A stretch of 64,000 nt of DNA from Pseudogymnoascus destructans. Taxonomy: Eukaryota; Ascomycota; Leotiomycetes; Thelebolales; Thelebolaceae. The notes below the pieces were generated by a model. That model worked only from the letters and a program-made list of their open reading frames with translations, made no database searches and had not been told where the DNA came from. The stretch is from assembly GCF_001641265.1 (NCBI RefSeq), contig NW_020167538.1, positions 1-64,000 of the forward strand. Reading direction: 5' to 3'. A program made the position numbers and the translations under genes. Positions 42,099 through 50,831 of this stretch are shown one piece after another; positions within the stretch are counted from its first letter, which is position 1; every line of letters starts with the position of its first letter.

Positions 42099-42850
42099 TC
42101 ACTTCCCCTCCACCCCCCTTCTCCTCCTCCACTCCCCCACCCCCCTCTCAAACTCCCCCCCATCCAACCCATCCGGCACCCACCACATCGTCACCCCCAA
42201 CTCCTCCACCTCCCTATTCCTCTTCTCATCGTCAAAAAACAGCATCTCCCCAAACTCCACCCCCGTCGTCTCCCTCAGCCGCGCAAAATGCTTCTTCTTA
42301 CTCCCAGGATAAATCTCCATGTGCCCGAAAAACTCTATCGCCTTCCGAGCCTTCCCACCTCCCGCCCCCCTTTCTTTTCCTAGCGCCTTTTCCCTGGCCT
42401 TCTCCTTCTCCCGAGCTTTTTTTGATGTTGAACCGGCTGAGGACGCGTCGTCCCCTGCCTCCAATGGTGGCGGGGCCGGCACATCAAACCACGGAATCTG
42501 CAACATCCTCAACAAATCCCTCGCCACCTCCGGCGCGCTCGTCCGACTCGCCGCCGCCACCTTAACCCTCGGATGCGCATCCAGCGCCGCCAAAAGCGCC
42601 GGCACGTGCGGGTAGAAACTGAATTCCTCGCCGTGCTTGTCGCGCGCTGCGTGTGTGTAGGGGGGTGTGGTGGAGGAGGAGAGGGGCTTCAGGGGGGGGA
42701 GGCGTGGGTGTCCACCCAGAAGGGCCAGAGGGTGTAGTCGAGGTCGAAGACTATGAGGGTGGGGAGGGGGAGGGAGGAGGTTAGGGAGGGGGGAGGGAGG
42801 GGGGAAGGAGGGGGTTTGGGGGATGGTGGGGGTGGGGGGGATTTGGGCAT
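42099..42850 (-). CDS. MDP-1-like magnesium-dependent phosphatase (apparent frameshift)
   Basis: This is a HAD-superfamily phosphatase of the Acid_PPase/MDP-1 family, thought to act on phosphotyrosine or on glycated/sugar phosphate substrates. The nucleophile motif is VFDLDYTLWPFWVDTH. Motif II is AAASRTSAPEVARDLL, and the C-terminal acid pair is in LFFDDEKRN, followed by GVTMWWVPDGL. A family-specific Lys/Glu-rich insert lies in the middle. The start chosen is ATG 42850 (MPKSPPPP). The frame breaks after DTHASPP in a run of eight C (about 42694-42701). Nine C would give one open frame with a normal domain, so a homopolymer miscount in the assembly is the likely cause. Confidence 0.8.
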
Positions 42851-43224
42851 TGTTGATGGAGAGGGGTGTGGTGATGATGAGGTGTTCGGTTTAATGGTTT
42901 GCGTGTGATGAGGGGTGTTTTTGTTGATGTTGGAGTGTTGTGTTGGTGGTGGAGGTTGATGGAGGTGTAGTTTTGTTGGCGATAAGATATATGATAGGGC
43001 TCTTTGTTGGACAGGCTGCGTACAGATGAGACAATATATCTGTATTCTTCGCAATTGATAGAATACCAGTGAGATATTATGCCCTCTGGATGTTGACGGT
43101 AATTCGTTGTTGGCCCCGTATGTAAATCGCCATGTTGTCGTCCACAATCACGTGCCAACCCTCAAGGGTATATATAGTGTCCTTTACGGCTGCTCTCATC
43201 AATAATCTCCTTCCATCCTAAGAT

Positions 43225-43325
43225 GGTGGAATGGTGTAATGGTAGCACGTGACGTTGTGGTATAATGCTCACCCGTTGTAACATACAATCCCGTTTCAAT
43301 CTGGGTTCGATTCCCAGTTCCGCCA
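43225..43325 (+). tRNA. tRNA-His (GTG) with a 30 nt intron
   Basis: The acceptor stem GGTGGAA / TTCCGCC carries discriminator A (43325). D arm GTGTAATGGTAGCAC, anticodon loop TTGTGG-C and T arm CTGGGTTCGATTCCCAG are all present. The intron (43261-43290) follows position 37, the standard site, and contains CAC able to pair with the anticodon. The anticodon stem TGACG/CGTTT has a T-T mismatch at its base. The score cannot be computed here. Confidence 0.78.
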
Positions 43326-43749
43326 GGAGATTGAAAACGTAGGTGGTTTGATTCCACCACACTTATTAATTTTTGGCTTTTTTTTGGCTTTTTTTGTATT
43401 TTCTTTTTGTTCCCATTAGGGTATTTAGCCGAGTGACAACCGAGCGGGAACAACTTGACAACACGTGACGATTCACCTGCTTTTTCCTTCGCCGCGGCAA
43501 TTACCCCGCAGCCTCGGGAATACTGAATTGGAGTCGGCGCGCCTTAACTGTTATTTAGAGCTCCTGAGCTTATTCCGATGCATCTCCACCTTTTATATCC
43601 TTCATTGACTGCCCTTCAAATCGTTTAGTACTTTTGCAATTCTTGAGATACCAGATACCCGAGCTGTGACTTCTTTTAATTCTTCTATTAAATACCACGC
43701 GTCGTCTCTCTCTCTCACCAAAACCCCTGTTTATCACAATCCCCCCAAA
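43326..43749. other. Intergenic; tRNA terminator and ACAD promoter
   Basis: A long T run (43378-43397) fits RNA polymerase III termination of the tRNA, though it lies some 50 bp downstream. The remainder is the promoter and C/T-rich leader of the acyl-CoA dehydrogenase gene. Confidence 0.45.
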
Positions 43750-45228
43750 ATGTCCAACTCCACAGTCGCTGTTCCCTACGCCGAGCCCCCGTGGTTGAAC
43801 AGCCTCCCGAGCGCCTACTACAATGATTCTCACCGCAAATGGCAGAAGACGGTGCGCGCATTCGTCGACCGTGTTATGCTCCCATATGCGGGAGACTGGG
43901 AGGCCGCTGGTGATGCGCCACGTAAGCACCAATTGCTCCAAATTCATTGGAGACCCGCTAATGAAAGACAGCAACACTCTACAAAACCTTCGCGGACAAC
44001 AACATGTTGATCCCCAACCTGTCTGCGCCGCTACCGATTGAGGCGCTCAAGAGCGTTGGCATCCACGAGCTCCCCGGTGGTCTCAAGGTGGAGGACTACG
44101 ACTACCTACACACCTCAATCTACATCGACGAGGTAAGCCCCCCTTATTCCCCCTTCATGTCCTGTCTAACTCCTTTAGCTCGCTCGATGTGGAACTGGCG
44201 GCCCGGCGGGATCCATCACTGTTGGATTCGCCTTCGGTCTCCCCCCCATCATCAAGTTCGGCAACAAGCAGCTGCGCGACCGCTTCGTCGCGCCCCTCGT
44301 CACCGGCAAGATCCGCATCTGTATCGCCATCACCGAGCCCGGAGCAGGATCCGACGTCGCCAACATCGAGACCACCGCTGTGAAGTCTGCGGACGGAAAG
44401 CACTACATCGTTAACGGTGCCAAGAAGTGGTATGCCGACCTCTCCCCCACCCCTGTCATTTTAAATAGTAGCTAAGTACACCCCAGGATCACCAACGGCA
44501 TCTTCTCCGACTACGCCTCCATGGCCGTCCGCACCGGCGGCCCCGGCGCCGCCGGCCTCTCCCTCCTCGTCGTCCCCCTCAAAGCCAAGGGCGTCAACAT
44601 GACCCGCATCCACGTCGGCGGCGGCAAAGCCGCCGGAACCACCTACATCGACCTCGATGACGTCAAGGTCCCCGTCGAGAACCTCATCGGCACAGAGGGC
44701 ATGGGCATGATCTACATCATGCAGAACTTCAACCACGAGCGCCTCACCATCGCCATCGCCGTCAACCGCCAATCCCGCGTCGCCCTCAGCGCTGCATTCG
44801 AGTACTGTCTCAAGCGCGAGGCGTTCGGGAAGTGCCTCATGGACCAACCTGTCGTTAGGCATCGCCTTGCCAAGGCCGGCGCTGTACTCGAGAGCCACTA
44901 CGCTTGGGTTGAGAACATCGTCTTCCAGATGACCAAGCTCAGCCAGGCGGATGCGAACCGCGAGTTGGGTGGACTGACGGCGCTCGCTAAGGCGCAGTCG
45001 GGTCTTGTGTTGGAGCAGTGCGCGTCTACGGCTGTGCTGCTGTTTGGGGGGAATGGATATACACAGTCGGGACAGGGAGCGAATGTTGAGCGCATCTACA
45101 GGGAGATTCCGGGTATTAGGATTCCGGGTGGTTCGGAAGATGTCCTGCTTGATCTGTCGGTGAGGCAGATGGTTAAGAACTTCCAGAAGAAGTTGAAGGA
45201 TTTGGATGCTGCGAATGCGAAGCTTTGA
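43750..45228 (+). CDS. Acyl-CoA dehydrogenase with a peroxisomal-type C-terminus
   Basis: Exons 43750-43921, 43972-44132, 44179-44429 and 44487-45228 give 441 aa, all in phase. The three ACAD domains are readable: N-terminal helices (RAFVDRVMLPYAGDWEAAG), the beta middle domain with FAD/substrate motif IAITEPGAGSDVANI and KKWITNG (joined by splicing), and the C-terminal helices with REAFGK, LFGGNGYTQ and IYREIPGIRIPGGSEDVLLD. The enzyme introduces a trans-2 double bond into acyl-CoA using FAD. The last residues, AKL, fit a PTS1 peroxisome signal. No mitochondrial presequence is evident at MSNSTVAVPYAEPP. A peroxisomal role is therefore inferred. Confidence 0.9.
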
Positions 45229-45351
45229 GTGGGTGGAGTGAGGAGAGCCCTGGGATAGCGGGTGTTTCTATGAAGTGTATGATCTGGTACATATTGTCCT
45301 ATTTAGACTTTCTCACATACAAAAAGAACATATTATATTTATCTTCAAGAC

Positions 45352-46091
45352 TTAGTTTTTCTTAAGCCGAAGTGACCGTGCAAGGCGACCTAACCTCGAA
45401 CGGAACCCAGCCACAGCCGCCGCAGACCCCTTGTCCCCACACTGCTGCTCGTCCGCTGCCCCCTTATCCACAGCACGAATGAGGTCATGAAGAGCCTTGA
45501 CAATATTATACCCCTCCTTAGCAGACGTCTCAACGAAACTACACCTGAAGCTCTTCGCAAGCTCAATGCCTTCTTTGACTGTCACCTCTCGGCCACTGTT
45601 CAAATCTGATTTATTCCCCACCAAAACAATCTGGATCGGCCTCGCTTTCTTGCTCTCCCTTGCACCTCCTACCACCTCATCAACCTCCCCGTCCTCCCCC
45701 ACCGCAGCCGGCACACCCAGCTCTCCCGCGACTTAATCGAGTACACCAGCAGCGCAGTATCTGCATGGGATCTGGTGTTCCCAGCCCGCGCGCAGGTAAT
45801 CCTCCATCTCGGCGTCGGAAGGGGTGATTGTATCTGAGACATCGAGGAAGGCGACGCGGTTGTCGAGGACGATTTGTTTCCTGTAGTTGGTCCAGATTAG
45901 GCCGTCGTAGTCTTCGACGAAGGTGTTTAGGATGAACTTGATGGGGTTAGTTTGGGACTGTGATGTGGGGGGAGGTGGGGAGATGCGCTGATACGTACTT
46001 GGTCGATTATTTTTGTTTTGCCAACTCCTTTTTCGCCGACTACTAGGATTTTATATACTTTGGGACTGGTCCTCATGTTTAACCCTGCCAT
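45352..46091 (-). pseudogene. Ras-like small GTPase, two offsetting frame changes
   Basis: ATG 46091; exon 1 (46091-45999) has the P-loop GEKGVGKTK; a 62 nt intron (45998-45937) follows. Exon 2 shows YDGLIW and a degenerate switch-II/G3 region (VAFLDVSDT in place of DTAGQ). The G4 motif GNKSD, the G5 motif ETSAK and a basic C-terminus without CaaX box complete the domain. Between about 45790 and 45730 the conserved strand ALLVYSIKSRES is in a different frame: one base seems gained before it and one lost after it, leaving a TAA in the main frame. It is either a pseudogene or two sequencing errors. Confidence 0.65.
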
Positions 46092-46232
46092 CTTGCCTTG
46101 CTTTTGGTGAGATTAAATGAGGGTGCCGTACTGCTACGCTGGATTCTTTCGGCCTGGAGTGAGTGAAATTGTCACTCAAGCCATTCATATTTTATCCTTC
46201 AAACTCTATGACGAAAATTATTTCCGCACGCA

Positions 46233-46615
46233 TTGCTCATAATCGAATCAGCTGGCATAATGCCACCGCCCAGCCTCGACAATCTAGTCGTGAATGCCAT
46301 GGCTACTGCCACCTCCAAAGTCGCACCCAGTGATCTCGCCTCCAATATCGCCCACAGCCGCGATGTTAACTTCCCAGACGTATTGGCCACCGCAAACATG
46401 CTTTCCCTAATGGAAATCGCCAGCGCCCGAATCCTCACGCCTCACCTCTCGGGCACACAGACATGCTTGAAAATGGAGCGGATCCTAAAAGCGAGAATGT
46501 ACGCTGGGACACGCCGATTAAGCTTGCAGTACGGATTAGGAATGAGCGTATGGTGAAGGCTTTGCTTGAGAAGGGCGTCGATCTTCCCTGGGGCATGGAA
46601 GGTGCACAGCAGTAG
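46233..46615 (+). pseudogene. Ankyrin-repeat gene fragment
   Basis: The frame starting 46233 reads LASNIAHSRDVNFPDVLATAN, then changes frame near 46455. The other frame gives a clear ankyrin repeat (MLENGADPKSENV, then TPIKLAVRIRNERMVKALLEKGVDLP) and stops at TAG 46613. It is probably the tail of a larger protein, perhaps once joined to the HET domain downstream, as HET-ankyrin architectures are common in these fungi. Confidence 0.5.
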
Positions 46616-46654
46616 AATGGTTGAAAGGACACCCGGTCACTGGTCTATCACCTC

Positions 46655-47260
46655 GTGCTCGCGCCTGAGTCCGCCAATGCTGGTCTCTGGGGGGCTGGAA
46701 CAGACGCCAAAGGAGAAATGGTCCAGCAGGGTCCCGAGGTCGGAATTGACTTGAAAACGAGGTTGTCAAAGTCAGAGTACAATAAAAGAGCATGGACTAT
46801 ACAAGACCTCACCCTGTCCCGAAGAACCCTCATCTTCGTCGATAATCGTCTCTTCTTCCGTTGCCAGAAGGCCAAATGTCGACAGTGGGCAATCTGCCTA
46901 GGCGGCAAATCGAGGAAACCGCGGTTCTGTATGCACGCCATGCGCTCCGTTAATAGCCAGGCCGAGTCCATCCGGTTTATACAGAGGATAAATTGGGGAC
47001 CACCCTTCTCCTTTATCTTGTCCGAAGAAACCTGTTGGTTGCTTCGGACAACACCCTGGTAAAAGAGCTTAGCAGATTGCAAGGAATGTCCAACCTCGAG
47101 TTTATGAAAGATATCAGATTACTGGGCAGAGATTGGCCGTCGCCCTGCGCCCAACGCCGCCGTATCAGGACACATAGAAGCACGTGGAGGAAGGAATCAT
47201 CGAGTCACGAGTTGGGAAGGAATAATGGTACTTGTGTCGCGAGATCGCAATGAACCCCAG
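46655..47260 (+). pseudogene. HET-domain (heterokaryon incompatibility) gene fragment
   Basis: The frame 46655-47062 holds the C-terminal HET signature: YNKRAWTIQDLTLSRRTLIF followed by FRCQKAKC. A second frame overlapping its end continues as TLVKELSRLQGMSNLEF. The N-terminal HET blocks are absent. It is a broken member of a rapidly turning-over family involved in allorecognition and programmed cell death in filamentous fungi. Confidence 0.6.
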
Positions 47261-47871
47261 GACACCCCACTGCCCGAACCACCGTGATCCCAAACCCACA
47301 TCTAAAAACCTCAGCCGTGGGATCTGCTCTGGGTTATGCATGTGGAGTGGAGGGATGGGGTTGGAGGGGGCGCTGGAGGGGGCGCTGGGAAGGGTGGAGG
47401 TGAAGTTGGTTGTTCTTGGGGTGAGGTTTTAGGGTCGAGGAGTGCGGGGTGGGTTTCTGAGGGGGGGATGTGGTGGTTTGGAAATTGTACGGGGGCTTGA
47501 TATGATGGGATTTATGGTAGTGGTTTTAGATCTTAGTAACTGGCATAACTTACTAATTTTCGCTGTTAGTGATTGAAACCGTTTAGTTGTGCTATAGAAT
47601 TTATGTTGGTAAAATTTATTCCTCAGTAACTAACTAGCATACTGATCATAGCCGTCAGTGATCGAAACCCTTTTGTTGTGCCACAGTCGCTCTGATAGTG
47701 CCTGTTATCTACAGACACTGTTGTAACTTATACAATTTGGTTCCCAGCTTCCTTTCCCCCTATTCACAGCTAAAGTATAAAACTACCCGCAAATTCCATC
47801 CCAATGCCCAAAACGCCATGCGAATAAGTCATGCTAACTCCACCATGCAACCTATAGCTTTCCAATCCCCC
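47261..47871. other. Intergenic with a diverged direct repeat
   Basis: Segments at about 47532-47597 and 47622-47687 are imperfect copies (CTTAGTAACTGG...GTTAGTGATTGAAACCG against CTCAGTAACTAA...GTCAGTGATCGAAACCC). They differ mostly by C/T. No gene is supported. Confidence 0.4.
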
Positions 47872-49245
47872 TTAATCGCAGATAGACATCCTATTAAAAT
47901 TGTTAGCAAAACTCATCCGATGTAAAAAAAAGCGAAAACCTACACATCCCCACCCATACAAGCTCTGCACCGCAATCTCACCCCCAAAATACTCCGCATA
48001 AGTCCTACTAAGCGGTAATCCATATCCCAGTCCCGCAATACTGCTGTTCACCCCTCCCCCCGCCGCAATCGCATTCAGCGCATCCATTCCACTCCGCTCC
48101 GTCCCCGTCGATCCGGCGGGGATATCATCCCCAACCTCAAACGTCGTAAAACTATACGACCACACGCTCGGCATAACAGCGGGGCTAATTCCCCCACCCT
48201 CATCACGGATCCTGATCGTCACCCCTGGCGGGCCCGCCGCGAGCGGCAACGCCGCAAGTTGGTTATCGAGCATGGTGTCCGTGGCGTCGTCATCATCAGG
48301 CGGCTCAGCAGCGATGGTGATGATGACCGGGCGCGCCGAGTTACCTGACTCGACGGTGGCGCGGAACGCGTTCTTGAGGAGCTCGGTGACGATGTACTCG
48401 AGATGTACAGGCACGTAGGTGAACTTTGTTTCCGGAACCCCGTCAATAATCCACGTCGGGCGCACGCCGTACTTGAGCTCGCAGATCTCGGACACAAAGT
48501 GTCCGCACGCATTAATTATCGACGCGGGTTTTAGCTCCGTGTCAATTACGCCGATGTAGCTCTCTGGGCCTGGCGGTCCCGCATGCGCCTGGGACCAGTG
48601 GTGTAATGCGATGTGCTGCTCAGCCACGAGTCGCGTGCCGATGCGCGTTTTCAGATGCTCGTCCAAGAAGCGTGTCACCTCACCCGGACTGATATAGCGG
48701 CGGCATTCCAGAAAGCCGCGTGCGAGAGTGGGGATGGTGTCGCGGTGGGTATCGACGAGATCTGCGAGGACGGCCGTGAATTTCACTTCGTCGGCGAGGG
48801 AGGAGATGTGCGTGTCTGTGTAGGGGAGGAGCGTGGAGAGGGAGTGCTGGTAGTTTGCGTAGATGCGCGAGATGTTGGGGTTGGAGACGGCGATGTAGGG
48901 GAGGTTGCGCAGGGCTTGGATGCGGTGCGCGAGGCGGATGGGGAGGAGGGACAGGGTGAAGTTGGCGGAGGCGAGGAGGGCTTCGGTGGACAGGGGGGGA
49001 CGGCCATGCCTGGGTACGGGTTAGTAAAGAAGGAGAAAGGGGAACTGAGGTAACATGAGGGGCATGGAGAAGTTATGGAAGCTGTACCTGACTAGATCTG
49101 CTAGACTGAAGCTATGTAATGGCTTGCTGGCGAGGCTCCTGATGGGGTCGTCGGCCGTGACTGGGAAGCCTGGGAGACGGACCCGCGGGCCCTGGTGTTT
49201 CGTAAAGTGCCTTGCAGTCTGCAAAAGCCGCGTTGAAGCTTTCAT
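47872..49245 (-). CDS. Mitochondrial pyruvate (or branched-chain ketoacid) dehydrogenase kinase
   Basis: Exon 1 (49245-49088) starts MKASTRLLQTARHF, an arginine-rich mitochondrial presequence. A 78 nt intron leads to exon 2 (49009-47872), giving 431 aa. The N-terminal four-helix regulatory domain (HGRPPLSTEALL, FLDEHLKTRIGTRLVAEQHIALHHWS) precedes a GHKL ATPase domain. The N box is ELLKNAFRATVE, G1 is RIRDEGGGI and G2 is GLGYGLPLSRTYAEYFGGEI. These kinases phosphorylate the E1-alpha subunit and switch the dehydrogenase complex off. I cannot separate PDK from BCKDK here; fungi have two such genes. Confidence 0.9.
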
Positions 49246-49865
49246 GGTATCTTCATCGTAAGCATTGACGATGCTTGGGAGTTGGAGATGTTGAAGTCGG
49301 AGAAGATGGGGGGAGCTCTGGTAGAGTCACTGGAAGGTCCGACCTCGCTTTGTCGGCTGGCGGGTAGTTATCGGGGCGATAAGAGATTGTCCGACGGCGA
49401 TGACGTGTGACGAGGCACGGGATGTAATTGCGGGGTAAACAGTAGTTTTATATAGTTAAGAGGATGAAGAAGCAATAAGGGGATAAAAAGGAAGCAATAG
49501 AGGGGTTTAGGGCGTGGCGATGGACGTAATATTGGATATAAACAGGTATTCTGCAAGGGAATATCAACACGCCCTATACAGTACAGTGCAGGCAGTCAGC
49601 ACAGCACGGTGCAGTTTATGGTGTCGCATGTCTGGCATGTGATGAGCGGTGCGTTCTGTGCTGTGTTGTGATGAAGCCACGGCGTCTCGATTAGGCAATG
49701 CCACCACGTCTCACAGTTATCCCAGTTCATGTCTCATATACACACACATTCACGGCATCAGTTGCGAGGTAAGGGAGGTAATTCATCGATTATCCGTCAG
49801 CCCACACGCTTAATCATTGACGCTCAACCATAATCCGTATGCTATGCGCGTATACCATTACCCCT
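49246..49865. other. Intergenic, no gene recognised
   Basis: This is the promoter side of the kinase gene and the 3' side of the inhibitor gene. Nothing else is supported. Confidence 0.4.
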
Positions 49866-50286
49866 CTACTGGGTCTTCACCTCTCCGTCCGCCTCGACGG
49901 CCTCGACATGCTCATTGGCATCCAGAGTGTGCACTGTGCCCTCGTCGAAAGTGACCCTGCGTAGAATCTGTCAGCCCTTATCCCAACCACTAGCCCACCA
50001 GAAACTAGATAGGAAGCCCCAAGGAGAACTCACGAGAAGCCCTTGAACACCGAGTTGTACTCATGCCCGATCTTTCCACCTTGCTTGACGGCGTCCTGCT
50101 TTGCGCTGAAGGGGTTGTCAGATGCTGTTTTTATGGGTGTTGTGTGTGATTATGGGGTGAGAGGGACTCACGCAGCGACTTGCTCGTCGGTGGAGTCGGA
50201 TTTGAGGGTGACCTGAGAGAGGAGGGGTTAACTGTCTGTGAGAGATGGGGGGGTTGACGGTGGGCCCTCACGATGTATCCAGGCAT
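49866..50286 (-). CDS. Pbi2-like proteinase B inhibitor (inhibitor I9 family)
   Basis: Four tiny exons (50286-50272, 50212-50172, 50105-50034, 49956-49866) splice to 72 aa with GTGAG donors and CAG acceptors. The first exon codes only five residues, MPGYI. The product follows the I9 fold pattern of subtilisin propeptides and yeast Pbi2: YIVTLKSD, a helix (DEQVAAAKQDAVKQGG), IGHEYNSVFKGFSVTF, and the C-terminal tail that occupies the protease cleft (VEAVEADGEVKTQ). Expected roles are inhibition of vacuolar subtilisin-like protease B and, in yeast, vacuole fusion as part of LMA1. No signal peptide, so it is cytosolic. Confidence 0.88.
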
Positions 50287-50831
50287 GATGATTGATGAGA
50301 GTGTAATGTTTGAAGTGTAGATAGGTCTGTTTTGTATGGTCGATTTGTGTCTTGAAGGTGTAATTATGATGAGAGACTGGATGGAATGGAAGAATAGAAT
50401 CAGAGATGGAGAGGGAGAGGGAGAGGGTGAGGGAGAGGGTGAGGGTGCGAGTATAACCAACCACCTTGGCCTTGATTGTTGGCTGGCGCGTGTGGAGACC
50501 CTGGACGGATACCACCAGCATGCGTCATCGTCAGCGTCATCGCCCTCCACGCCATATTATAAGTTAGGGAACAACACAATCAGTCAGTCCAATCAACCCA
50601 ATCAATCACCAGCCTCATCTGTCACTTACTCCATCTCAACTCCATCTAGCTCCATATAACTCGAGCAAACCAAGCAAACCCTTGGCACACGACGATGTGC
50701 ATCTGGGAATACCATCATCTGGGAATACCATCATCTGGGAATACCATCATCTGGGAATACCATCACTCTGATATTCCATACTCGATTCCATTTTAACCCA
50801 CTATTTATATTTACAAGCACCCCCCCCCCTT
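50287..50831. other. Intergenic with GAGGGA tract
   Basis: A purine-rich tract of GAGAGGG units (about 50404-50450) lies in the leader or promoter of the inhibitor gene. Downstream is a minisatellite (50700-50763). No further gene is seen. Confidence 0.5.
50700..50763. repeat. 16 bp minisatellite, four perfect copies
   Basis: CATCTGGGAATACCAT is repeated four times head to tail without spacers. It lies near the 3' end of BMS1. Confidence 0.9.

Noticed and set aside
50700..50763. Regular repeats that could suggest a CRISPR-like array
   Set aside because: The four 16 bp units are directly adjacent with no spacers, and this is a fungal genome; it is a minisatellite.
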